A stretch of 19,558 bases of DNA from Ruminococcaceae bacterium UBA1320 (lineage in GTDB: Bacteria > Bacillota > Clostridia > Oscillospirales > Ethanoligenentaceae), in assembly GCA_002306975.1 (NCBI GenBank), contig DBTI01000024.1, positions 1,211-20,768 of the forward strand, written 5' to 3'. Of the stretch, positions 1 through 6,685 are shown in pieces. A program made the translations under genes and the position numbers. Positions within the stretch are counted from its first letter, which is position 1, and each line of letters opens with the position of its first letter. The notes beneath the pieces are model-generated. The model was not told the DNA's origin, made no database searches, and saw only the letters and a program-made list of their open reading frames with translations.

Positions 1-828
1 AGGAATATGCCCCTGATCGTGATACATTGCAACGACGATATCATACATACCGCCTCGAGCCTTGGAGAATACAGAATCCGGCGGGATCGGCCCTTCTACA
101 TTGACGCCTTCGGCTTTTGCCTGCTCGATTGCCGGTGTGATCTCCTGTGCCTCTTCTGTTCCGAACAGTCCGTTTTCGCCGCAGTGCGGGTTAAGACCGG
201 CAACAGCAATGCGCGGGTTCGCTATGCCGAGATTTTTGCAAGCCTCGTTAGCGATCTTTATCACCTTATAAACACGATCCTTCTTAACACGGTCGCATGC
301 CTCGCGCAGCGAAACGTGTGTGGAGACGTGAACAACGCGCAGATTTCCGTCCGCAAGCATCATGGAATAATCTTTTGTTCCGGTCATCTCTGCGTAAATT
401 TCTGTGTGACCTGAGTAATGGAAGCCCGCTGAGTTCAATGCTTCTTTATTGAGCGGGTTTGTTATGGTCGCGTCAATTTTTCCGGCAAGAGCGAGCTCAA
501 TAACCGCTTTAACGCATTCGAACGCCGCTTTGCCGCCCATATTTTGAACCTTGCCGTATTCGAGCTTGTCTATATCTACATTTTCAAGGTCATAGACATC
601 AATTGTGCCAAACTCAAACTTCGCGTCTGCAACATCGTGCACCGCGTTAATCTTTAATTCAGGATGACCGACAATCTGTGCCGCTTTTGCAAGCGTTTTC
701 GCGTCGCCAACCATAATCGGGCGGCACTCCTCATATATCTTTTTGTCAGCGAGCGCCTTAATGGAGATTTCGGGGCCTATGCCCGAAGGGTCGCCCATTG
801 TAATGCCCAGAATCGGTAAGTTAGACAT
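1..828 (-). CDS. pdxA2: PdxA2-type 4-phospho-threonate/erythronate dehydrogenase (C-terminus cut by window edge)
   Basis: An uninterrupted minus-strand reading frame runs from ATG at 828 to the window edge, giving 276 residues of a family usually near 330. Visible landmarks are MGDPSGIGPE (11-20), the metal-ligand histidines expected in PdxA proteins in SGHTE (H141), NPHCGENG (H215) and MYHDQGH (H270), and an AAAGGGGAT ribosome binding site. The family is NAD-dependent and oxidises then decarboxylates a phosphorylated hydroxy acid. The HDQGHIP version of the last motif, as I recall, is typical of PdxA2 rather than of vitamin B6 PdxA, which tends to have HDQGLP. Its neighbours, a DUF1537 kinase and an alcohol dehydrogenase, also point to acid sugar catabolism: 4-phospho-D-threonate or -erythronate to dihydroxyacetone phosphate. 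It lies 111 bp downstream of the alcohol dehydrogenase on the same strand and is probably co-transcribed. Biosynthetic PdxA is the less likely alternative. Confidence 0.88.
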   Translation of the reverse strand, partial: MSNLPILGITMGDPSGIGPEISIKALADKKIYEECRPIMVGDAKTLAKAAQIVGHPELKINAVHDVADAKFEFGTIDVYDLENVDIDKLEYGKVQNMGGKAAFECVKAVIELALAGKIDATITNPLNKEALNSAGFHYSGHTEIYAEMTGTKDYSMMLADGNLRVVHVSTHVSLREACDRVKKDRVYKVIKIANEACKNLGIANPRIAVAGLNPHCGENGLFGTEEAQEITPAIEQAKAEGVNVEGPIPPDSVFSKARGGMYDIVVAMYHDQGHIP

Positions 829-869
829 TAGTTTATCCCCTTTATTGCAATTTCAAATAAGAACGGGAT

Positions 870-902
870 GATATCTTCCCCGCTTCCGGCGGAGGAGATA
901 TC
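870..902 (-). repeat. Intergenic hairpin between alcohol dehydrogenase and pdxA2
   Basis: GATATC at 870-875 and GATATC at 897-902 close a stem of about 14 bp with one mismatch and one wobble around a 5-nt loop. No T-run follows on either strand, so it does not look like an intrinsic terminator. It could be a stabilising or processing element between two co-transcribed genes. Its function is unknown. Confidence 0.5.
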
Positions 903-939
903 AAAACTATTCCGCGCTATTTTTGTTATTGCTATAGTA

Positions 940-2094
940 TTAAAGAACCTGCTTGTAAATATTACGGATGTCGTCAAGGCTGAGCTTGCGCATATTGTTG
1001 TTTAAAAGGCGTGTAACCTTGCTGCCTGATTCTACCAGAAAGTCAAGATCTTTCTCCGGCACTCCGAACTCCTTGAGTGAGCTTGGAATCTCGGTGAATT
1101 TTACGATATCCGCAATACGCTCAATTATATAATCCGCCTTTTCATCAACAGAAGCGGAAATCATTTGGGGATTGATTGTGTCGCACAGTATCGCGAAACG
1201 CTCCGCACATGCCGGCTTGTTAAAACGCATGACCGGAACGAACATGATTGCGTTTGAGACGCCGTGCGCAATGTGATATTTACCGCCGAGAGGATAAGAG
1301 AGCGCATGAACCGCCGTTGTGCCGGAAGATGTAATCGCCACGCCCGCATAGAACGCGCCGAGCATCATATCGGTTTTTGCTTCCATATCACCAGCGTCGG
1401 CATATGCGCGTTTGAGCGCGCTGAAAATGAGCTTTGCGGCGGCAATCGCATAGGTATCGCTGAACGGGTTTGCTTTATTTGAAGTGAAACACTCGACGCA
1501 ATGCGCGAGTGCGTCAACACCGGTTGCCGCAATTATTTTTTTAGGAAGCTTTGCAATTAAATCAGGATCAAGAACAACATAATCCGGAATAAGCGCATCG
1601 TTGACTATACCAACCTTCAGCTCTTCCTCCGGCACAAGTACGATTGAGTTGCAGGTCGCTTCGGAGCCTGTTCCGCAGGTTGTCGGGAGCATGACTGTTT
1701 TCATGCATTTTTTCGCAAGTGTCGGGTCTTTTACAAGCTCATGCACTGTGTAAGAAGCGCCTTTGAGCACTGCCGCAAGTTTAGCCGCGTCCATGACGCT
1801 GCCGCCGCCGATCGCGATGAGCAAATCGCCGTTTGCCTCTTCAACCTTTTTCATCATATTGTCTACGTCATAGACCGATGGTTCGCTTGCAAGGTTGTCT
1901 ATTATCGTATAGGCGACGCCGCATTTTGTAAGCAACGCGAGCGTGCTGTCACAAAGACCTGCGCCGCGGACACCCGGGTCAGTAAAAAGGAGTACCTTTT
2001 TTGCTTGCTCTTTTGAGAGGATGTTGGATATCTGTTGGGTACTGCCCGCTCCGCCATAAACACATGCTGGCAGCTTCATCTGGAAATCTGGCAT
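940..2094 (-). CDS. Iron-containing (group III) alcohol dehydrogenase
   Basis: The 384-residue length is typical of Fe-dependent alcohol dehydrogenases. The N-terminal nucleotide-binding half carries GGGS (97-100) and the family motif PTTCGTGSE (137-145). The C-terminal half holds the expected metal ligands D194 and H198 (VDALAHCVE), H263 (AVHALSYP) and H277 (HIAHG), so the enzyme looks intact. The ATG start at 2094 has a GGAGG about 7 nt upstream. It is a cytoplasmic NAD(P)H-linked oxidoreductase acting on a small alcohol or aldehyde. It precedes pdxA2 on the same strand and is divergent from the DUF1537 kinase, which suggests a job in the same acid sugar pathway. It might be an upstream hydroxyl oxidation or epimerisation step, or a downstream aldehyde or ketone reduction that recycles NADH. 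The substrate cannot be told from the sequence. Confidence 0.92.
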   Translation of the reverse strand: MPDFQMKLPACVYGGAGSTQQISNILSKEQAKKVLLFTDPGVRGAGLCDSTLALLTKCGVAYTIIDNLASEPSVYDVDNMMKKVEEANGDLLIAIGGGSVMDAAKLAAVLKGASYTVHELVKDPTLAKKCMKTVMLPTTCGTGSEATCNSIVLVPEEELKVGIVNDALIPDYVVLDPDLIAKLPKKIIAATGVDALAHCVECFTSNKANPFSDTYAIAAAKLIFSALKRAYADAGDMEAKTDMMLGAFYAGVAITSSGTTAVHALSYPLGGKYHIAHGVSNAIMFVPVMRFNKPACAERFAILCDTINPQMISASVDEKADYIIERIADIVKFTEIPSSLKEFGVPEKDLDFLVESGSKVTRLLNNNMRKLSLDDIRNIYKQVL

Positions 2095-2430
2095 GTTCGT
2101 TCCTCCGTTTCAGACTTCAAAGGTTTATTCCAACCTTCTCGCCTGTTTATATTTTTATGTCTAATAAAATGTAATAAAAAACATAAACTGTTCAGATAAA
2201 TTTCAAAGCGTGTGATTTTTTTGCATTGATATACTTCTGAACGTCTATATTATTACATAGTTAAGCCATCAGCACAACGGAATTTTGTACACGAAACCTG
2301 TAATTTTATACCCAATGGATATGGCCTTTTCTGTGTGTACAAAATCACAGAATTAATACACAATTATCTATGTACTTTAATAGGGTACGACGTCTATAAT
2401 ATAGAAAACAGTAAAAACGGGGTAGACTGA
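2095..2430. promoter_or_regulatory. Divergent control region with 11-bp perfect inverted repeat (candidate operator)
   Basis: This 336-bp AT-rich gap separates the two divergent acid sugar units. ATTTTGTACAC at 2282-2292 is exactly mirrored by GTGTACAAAAT at 2335-2345, with arm centres about 53 bp apart, close to five helical turns. Each arm contains the small palindrome TGTACA, so each could be an operator on its own, and two further GTAC sites lie at 2372-2375 and 2385-2388. A second, shorter pair, GTTCAGA (2190-2196) and TCTGAAC (2236-2242), lies on the alcohol dehydrogenase side. TTGTACAC-like palindromes fit GntR-family regulators, but no regulator gene is in the window. I could not place a convincing promoter for the alcohol dehydrogenase. 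Confidence 0.55.
2372..2400 (+). promoter_or_regulatory. Probable promoter of the DUF1537 kinase gene
   Basis: A perfect -10 box TATAAT lies at 2395-2400, about 30 bp before the start codon. The matching -35 position (2372-2377, GTACTT, 17-bp spacer) is poor, and it overlaps one of the GTAC motifs of the divergent region. This would fit a promoter that depends on an activator or is controlled by a repressor. Confidence 0.5.
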
Positions 2431-3657
2431 ATGAAATTATTAATGATTGCGGATGATTTCACCGGCGCTATGGATACCGGTGTACAGCTTTCACGACATC
2501 GCATTAAAACTCGGATCATGGTCGATTTCAAAAAGGAACAGAGTCATAATATAACCGATTGTGAAGTTTTAATCGTAAACACAGATACACGCCATGATAC
2601 GCCAATAACCGCCTATAATAAAACTATTGATCTTCTCAAATGCTTTGACGGGCAATGGGAATACTTTTACATTAAAACCGATTCGGCGCTGCGCGGCAAT
2701 ATTTCAGCAGTATTTGCAGCCGCCAGAGATTTTCTGCACATGCCTGTTATGTTTATCCCCGCATTTCCCGATGCCGGTCGCACAACTGTTGGCGGACTAC
2801 AATATGTCAACGGTGAGCCTCTTGAAAAGTCGGTTTTCCGTGACGATCCGCTTAACCCGATGACACACAGCGATGTCTCCACAATTCTTTCATCAGACTG
2901 TGCGATAAAGGTAAAAACAGTTCCGGTTGATAAGGTCGCTTCATTTGACAAAGGCGACGCTGAGGTTTGCGTTTTTGACTGCGAAAATAACGAGGCTCTT
3001 GCACAGATTGGGAAAATGCTGCATGAGAAAAACTGCAACAAGATTACCGCCGGCTGCGCGGGCTTTGCCGCCACCTTCGCTGATAATATCACATTTTCAA
3101 ATGACGCTATCGGCAACAATTCGGACAACCATCCGCTTATCATTTTGAGCGGTAGCGCAAACCGTGTGACCTTTGACCAGCTTAACCGCGCCCGGTCCGA
3201 CGGCTTCTCGATATTTGTGCTCTCTCCCGAGATTAAGCTGCACCCAGATGTCGGCGCTCTTGAAAAGCTGTTTAACGAGGTCAAAAATACAATTAAAAGC
3301 GGCAAATCGGCAATCATAGCGACTGCTTTATCAAAAGACGATCTGACCGCTTTTGACAAGGTTGCGAAAGATGAATCGGATGTTGATGTTCATGATAATA
3401 TAGCGGAAATATTTGCACAGCTTGGTGAAAAGCTGATTGATGAAACGTCAAACATCGCAGTTTTCGGCGGTGACACAGTGCTTGCTTTGCTGCGGCAGAT
3501 TAAATGCGAAGCTGTTACTGTTGCCGATGAAATAACCGTCGGCGTGCCGGTTTGTCTTTTCAACTATCACGGCAAGAATATCCGCCTTGTCACAAAATCG
3601 GGAGGGCTAGCGACAGTTGATGCCGTCAGCTGCATTGAACGTTATCTAAGAGGCTGA
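2431..3657 (+). CDS. Four-carbon acid sugar kinase (DUF1537 family)
   Basis: This 408-residue protein has the two-domain layout of the DUF1537 kinases. The N-terminal substrate domain carries ADDFTGAMDTGVQ (7-19), KTDSALRGN (82-90) and PAFPDAGRTTVGG (110-122). The C-terminal nucleotide-binding domain carries GSANRVT (241-247), GGDT (346-349) and KSGG (389-392). The family is known to phosphorylate D-threonate, L-threonate or D-erythronate at O4 using ATP. Pairing with a PdxA2 favours D-threonate (DtnK) or D-erythronate (DenK) over the L-threonate/aldolase branch, but the substrate cannot be fixed from sequence alone, so I give no symbol. The ATG at 2431 follows a GGGG-type ribosome binding site. 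The gene is divergent from the rest of the pathway and ends at a strong terminator, so it is probably transcribed alone. Confidence 0.92.
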   Translation: MKLLMIADDFTGAMDTGVQLSRHRIKTRIMVDFKKEQSHNITDCEVLIVNTDTRHDTPITAYNKTIDLLKCFDGQWEYFYIKTDSALRGNISAVFAAARDFLHMPVMFIPAFPDAGRTTVGGLQYVNGEPLEKSVFRDDPLNPMTHSDVSTILSSDCAIKVKTVPVDKVASFDKGDAEVCVFDCENNEALAQIGKMLHEKNCNKITAGCAGFAATFADNITFSNDAIGNNSDNHPLIILSGSANRVTFDQLNRARSDGFSIFVLSPEIKLHPDVGALEKLFNEVKNTIKSGKSAIIATALSKDDLTAFDKVAKDESDVDVHDNIAEIFAQLGEKLIDETSNIAVFGGDTVLALLRQIKCEAVTVADEITVGVPVCLFNYHGKNIRLVTKSGGLATVDAVSCIERYLRG

Positions 3658-3690
3658 TTCCTATAGCAATTTAATTTTTAATGAAGAAGC

Positions 3691-3732
3691 ATAAAAGTCA
3701 TCTCACAAATTTTGTGAGGTGACTTTTATTTG
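3691..3732 (+). terminator. Intrinsic terminator of the DUF1537 kinase gene
   Basis: Arms of 19 nt (3691-3709 and 3711-3729) are complementary except for one wobble pair. The 3' arm ends in TTTTATTTG. The flanking A-rich stretch means it could act weakly on the other strand too. Confidence 0.85.
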
Positions 3733-3754
3733 TATCAAATTATAATCTTATCTT

Positions 3755-3782
3755 TTGCATTCTGACACAAAAGAGGTATAAT
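3755..3782 (+). promoter_or_regulatory. Sigma-A promoter of the aminotransferase gene
   Basis: TTGCAT at 3755-3760 and a perfect TATAAT at 3777-3782 are separated by 16 bp. Transcription would start near 3789, leaving a leader of about 140 nt before the start codon. Confidence 0.7.
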
Positions 3783-3827
3783 AGATTAGATGTGAAAAGT
3801 TGTGTATAGGTGCGGCTAAACGCCATA

Positions 3828-3893
3828 GCGCGTCGCACATCTGTGCTGGAAATTATGCTAACGCAAACGCACGATGCGACGCACGTATGTGCT
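3828..3893 (+). repeat. Duplicated, self-complementary element in the aminotransferase leader
   Basis: Two 20-nt copies (3828-3847 and 3874-3893) match at 15 positions and share GCAC and TGTGCT. Each copy folds into a small hairpin (GCACATCTGTGC at 3835-3846, GCACGTATGTGC at 3881-3892). GCGTCGCA at 3830-3837 can instead pair with TGCGACGC at 3875-3882, so alternative folds compete. It does not match a riboswitch class I know. Confidence 0.5.
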
Positions 3894-3931
3894 ATATATA
3901 ACTTATAATTTTACTTATGGAGAAATGTAAA

Positions 3932-5056
3932 ATGGAATTTCGGGATCTTAAAGCGCAATATGCTGCGCTAAAACCACAGATAGACGAGGGCATTGCCGAA
4001 GTCATCGGCAGCAGCTCATTTATATCCGGCGGTAAAGTAAAGCTTTTGGAACAAAAGCTCGCCGAGTTTGTCGGCGTTAAACATTGCGTGAGCTGTGCAA
4101 GCGGCACAGACGCTCTGCTTATGCCGCTTATGGCATGGGGCATCGGCGTGGGCGATGCTGTTTTCGTGCCTGATTTCACCTTTTTTGCAACTGCGGAGGT
4201 TGTCGCAAGGCTTGGCGCAACACCTGTTTTTGTTGATATTGAATGCGATACTTACAATATGGACCCAATATGCCTTGAAAAAGCTATTGAAAAAACTATC
4301 ACACAAAAAAAACTGAAACCAAAGGCGGTTATTCCCGTCGACCTTTTTGGTCAGCCTGCGAACTATCAAAAAATTGAAAAAATAACACAAGAATATAACC
4401 TTCTTCTGCTTGAAGACGCCGCGCAGGGCTTTGGCGGCGCTATTAGCGGCAAAAGAGCCGGAAGTTTCGGCAACGCGGCGGCAACATCGTTTTTTCCCGC
4501 AAAACCGCTTGGCTGTTACGGTGACGGCGGCGCAATCTTTACAAACGACGACACATTGGAAAAATATCTGCGTTCTTTGGCCGTTCACGGCAAGGGTACG
4601 GACAAATATGACAATGTGATTATCGGTTTAAATTCGCGCCTTGACACGGTTCAGGCAGCAATTCTTTTACCCAAGCTTGAGGCATTGCAAAACAGCGAAC
4701 TTGAAAACATAAACGCCGCCGCCAAAAAATACAGTGAGCTTCTCGACGGCTGTGTTGTAACGCCAACCATCAAAGCCGGTTATTATTCAAGCTGGGCACA
4801 GTATAGTATTCTTTTAAAAGACAGCGCCGAACGCCAAAAAGTCAGCGATACCCTCAAGACCGCAGGGATTCCGTCAAACATTTATTATCGCAAACCGCTG
4901 CACGCGCAAACGGCTTTTGCTGAGCTTGCCTGTGACGATGCGGATTATCCTGTCGCGACTGAAATATGCGGACGTGTGCTTTCACTGCCGCTCCACCCCT
5001 ATCTCGACGCTAAGACTATTGAACTTATCTGCAACACAATAAAATCCGCGCTGTAA
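3932..5056 (+). CDS. DegT/DnrJ/EryC1/StrS family PLP-dependent sugar aminotransferase (WbpE-like)
   Basis: I place the start at ATG 3932 because GGAG at 3919-3922 sits about 9 nt upstream; the in-frame ATG at 3917 overlaps that ribosome binding site and is unlikely. The 374-residue protein begins MEFRDLKAQY, a typical family start. It carries SGTDAL (57-62) for cofactor phosphate contact, EDAAQ (161-165, with D162 holding the pyridine nitrogen) and the Schiff-base lysine K191 in FFPAKPLGCYGDGGA. Such enzymes transfer an amino group from glutamate to a keto group of a nucleotide sugar; the closest recalled type is WbpE, which acts on UDP-3-keto-glucuronate derivatives. No other sugar nucleotide or glycan gene is nearby, and it has its own promoter and terminator, so it works as an isolated transcription unit. 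The exact substrate is unknown. Confidence 0.9.
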   Translation: MEFRDLKAQYAALKPQIDEGIAEVIGSSSFISGGKVKLLEQKLAEFVGVKHCVSCASGTDALLMPLMAWGIGVGDAVFVPDFTFFATAEVVARLGATPVFVDIECDTYNMDPICLEKAIEKTITQKKLKPKAVIPVDLFGQPANYQKIEKITQEYNLLLLEDAAQGFGGAISGKRAGSFGNAAATSFFPAKPLGCYGDGGAIFTNDDTLEKYLRSLAVHGKGTDKYDNVIIGLNSRLDTVQAAILLPKLEALQNSELENINAAAKKYSELLDGCVVTPTIKAGYYSSWAQYSILLKDSAERQKVSDTLKTAGIPSNIYYRKPLHAQTAFAELACDDADYPVATEICGRVLSLPLHPYLDAKTIELICNTIKSAL

Positions 5057-5080
5057 GTATAATCAGTTTTATTCGTAATA

Positions 5081-5133
5081 AAAAGTGCGCCTGTCTATCG
5101 GTTTTTTTCTTGCCGATAAGCAGGCGCACTTTT
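5081..5133. terminator. Strong bidirectional terminator between convergent genes
   Basis: AAAAGTGCGCCTG (5081-5093) pairs with CAGGCGCACTTTT (5121-5133). An inner stem TATCGG/CCGATA continues it after a small internal mismatch. A-runs and T-runs flank both ends, so it can end the aminotransferase transcript (+) and the DUF3021 transcript (-). Confidence 0.88.
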
Positions 5134-5138
5134 GTATA

Positions 5139-5567
5139 TTAATTAATTTTTTCCTTTATTACAGAATTAAGTTTTCTGATTTTATGTTTCCAATAAAAAT
5201 AGAATGCAAACCAGTACATAATATAAATTACGATATAAATTGCTGTAAAGCTCGCTATTGGGATGGGGGACAGCGGCATCCAGCCCGCAATAATCGCACA
5301 TGGCATGTATAAGCATATCATCGATGTAAAATGCACAGCCGTCTGCTTGAGTTTACTCCAACTTTCAATCGTATAAACAACTGGCAGCGCCGAGCAGCCA
5401 AAACCCACAATTGCACTTATCACATATTGTTTCAGCAGGTAGCCAAAAGTTGCTGAACACCCGCCGTAAATTCCGGAAAATATCAGAATAAAAGTAAACC
5501 CTATTGCAAGACCTATCGGTATTCCAAATTTGAGTCCCCATATCATAGCCTTTTTAAAATAACTCAT
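5139..5567 (-). CDS. DUF3021 family membrane protein
   Basis: This 142-residue protein has four hydrophobic segments (about 12-32, 45-65, 80-97, 103-122), positively charged ends and no soluble domain, which matches DUF3021 in size and layout. Its start at 5567 has a GGAGG about 8 nt upstream. It follows the LytTR regulator gene by only 17 bp. DUF3021 proteins are commonly encoded next to LytTR regulators. In the streptococcal BrsRM and HdrRM systems such a membrane partner restrains its LytTR activator. By analogy this protein may be the membrane-bound antagonist or sensor for the upstream regulator. The signal it senses is unknown. Confidence 0.82.
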   Translation of the reverse strand: MSYFKKAMIWGLKFGIPIGLAIGFTFILIFSGIYGGCSATFGYLLKQYVISAIVGFGCSALPVVYTIESWSKLKQTAVHFTSMICLYMPCAIIAGWMPLSPIPIASFTAIYIVIYIMYWFAFYFYWKHKIRKLNSVIKEKIN

Positions 5568-5584
5568 AATAACACCTCCAATGT

Positions 5585-6025
5585 TTATATTCCAAGATAG
5601 GTTTTAATTTTATTTACATAGCGCCGTGAAACATATTCTGATGAGCCGTTTTTAAATTGAACGCGCATTGTGCCGTTAAAGTTCATTTCAAAGCAGTCGA
5701 TACAATCAATATTGGCCATCGCCGAGCTTGAGATGCGCACAAAAGCAGTGCCTGCAAGCTGTTCCTCCAACTCATAGAGCCGCGCTTTCACGCTATATTT
5801 ATCTGATTCTGTTTTTGCGAAAACATTCTGTCCTTCACAATAAAAGCTGACAATTTCCTGCGGATTTAAAATATAAGTTTTTTTATCCTTGCAGCCGGTA
5901 ATGAGTTTGTTTTGCGCGGAGCCGAGTATCTTTACTGCTTCTTGAATCTGTGGTGTTATTTCTGCCGTGTGAATCTGTGCATACGGCTCTGAGAGCCCCT
6001 GTTCCAGTTTTATTTCAACTTTCAT
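5585..6025 (-). CDS. LytTR-domain DNA-binding transcriptional regulator
   Basis: I choose ATG at 6025, giving 146 residues, because GGGGAG lies 7 nt upstream; the longer frame to 6055 has no good ribosome binding site. About 45 N-terminal residues precede a LytTR domain (about 45-146) with the typical stretch AFVRISSSAMANID and a basic end YVSRRYVNKIKTYL. There is no receiver domain, so it is not a classic response regulator. It is the LytTR-only type that usually pairs with a small membrane protein, here the DUF3021 protein 17 bp downstream. It likely binds direct repeats in target promoters and may regulate its own operon; a short palindrome sits just upstream of its promoter. Its target genes cannot be named. 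Confidence 0.9.
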   Translation of the reverse strand: MKVEIKLEQGLSEPYAQIHTAEITPQIQEAVKILGSAQNKLITGCKDKKTYILNPQEIVSFYCEGQNVFAKTESDKYSVKARLYELEEQLAGTAFVRISSSAMANIDCIDCFEMNFNGTMRVQFKNGSSEYVSRRYVNKIKTYLGI

Positions 6026-6068
6026 TAACACACTCCCCGTCATTCTTAAAACCATGGTTTATGCTTTT

Positions 6069-6096
6069 ATTATAGAAGTTTTAATTTTGTTTTCAA
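6069..6096 (-). promoter_or_regulatory. Promoter of the LytTR-DUF3021 operon
   Basis: Read on the minus strand, TTGAAA (6096-6091) and a perfect TATAAT (6074-6069) are 16 bp apart. The start site would be near 6062, about 37 nt before the chosen start codon. Confidence 0.75.
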
Positions 6097-6105
6097 TGCA
6101 ATTTA

Positions 6106-6119
6106 AACAATCGGTTGTT
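6106..6119. promoter_or_regulatory. Candidate operator upstream of the LytTR promoter
   Basis: AACAA TCGG TTGTT is a short inverted repeat lying 9 bp upstream of the -35 box. It could be an activator or autoregulation site, but it does not clearly match the paired direct repeats usual for LytTR proteins. Confidence 0.3.
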
Positions 6120-6173
6120 ATCGGCATATATGTGGTTATTTTTCTTTGCCGTTTAATTTTTAATAAACAGCAC

Positions 6174-6210
6174 AAAAAATCCCCCTTGTGCAATGCACAA
6201 GGGGGATTTT
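6174..6210 (-). terminator. Intrinsic terminator of the rplJ-rplL operon
   Basis: On the minus strand a perfect stem closes around CTTGTGCATTGCACAAG and is continued by CCCC/GGGG and AAAAT/ATTTT pairs, ending in TTTTTT. It lies just after the rplL stop codon and separates rplL from the LytTR operon. Confidence 0.92.
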
Positions 6211-6225
6211 GAACTGCAAATAAAA

Positions 6226-6600
6226 TTACTTGAGTTCGACTTTTGCGCCCGCATCTTCGAGCTTCTTTTGGATGTCATCAGCGTCAGCTTTTGAAGCCTT
6301 CTCTTTGACTGCCTTTGGTGCGCCGTCAACAAGATCCTTAGCATCTTTAAGGCCAAGACCTGTGATTTCACGGACAACCTTGATAACATTGATCTTTGAA
6401 GCGCCCGCTTCAACAAGAACAACGTCAAACTCTGTCTTCTCTTCTGCTGCAGCAGCTGCAACCGGAGCTGCTGCAACTGCAGCCGGAGCTGCTGCTGAAA
6501 CGCCGTATTTCTCTTCGAGAGCCTTTACAGCCTCTGCAAGTTCAAGTACGGTAAGGGTATCTATTTCCTCAAGAAGCTTTGTTACTTTTTCTGAAGCCAT
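6226..6600 (-). CDS. rplL: 50S ribosomal protein L7/L12
   Basis: The 124-residue protein has the three parts of L7/L12. These are an N-terminal dimerisation helix pair (about 1-33, MASEKVTKLLEEIDTLTVLEL), a flexible Ala-rich hinge (about 35-55), and a C-terminal domain that contacts elongation factors, with KINVIKVVREITGLGLKDAKDLV. Several copies bind the C-terminal helix of L10 to form the ribosomal stalk. A GGAGG lies about 10 nt before the ATG at 6600. It follows rplJ by 85 bp in the same transcript. A strong terminator follows it, and rpoB is not the next gene, unlike the usual bacterial order. Confidence 0.98.
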   Translation of the reverse strand: MASEKVTKLLEEIDTLTVLELAEAVKALEEKYGVSAAAPAAVAAAPVAAAAAEEKTEFDVVLVEAGASKINVIKVVREITGLGLKDAKDLVDGAPKAVKEKASKADADDIQKKLEDAGAKVELK

Positions 6601-6685
6601 TATAAATTTACCTCCAATAATTTGGCGGGGATTGTTACCCGCTGCGTTTTAATTTGAATTGAGTCTGCCGGGAAGCGTTAAGCGT

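Noticed and set aside
1..828. Vitamin B6 biosynthesis pdxA.
   Set aside because: The context is acid sugar catabolism, the HDQGHIP motif favours PdxA2, and Clostridia usually make pyridoxal phosphate with PdxS-PdxT.
2667..3359. A 230-residue open frame on the minus strand inside the acid sugar kinase gene.
   Set aside because: It lies wholly opposite a clear DUF1537 kinase, has no ribosome binding site and its composition is that of an antisense shadow.
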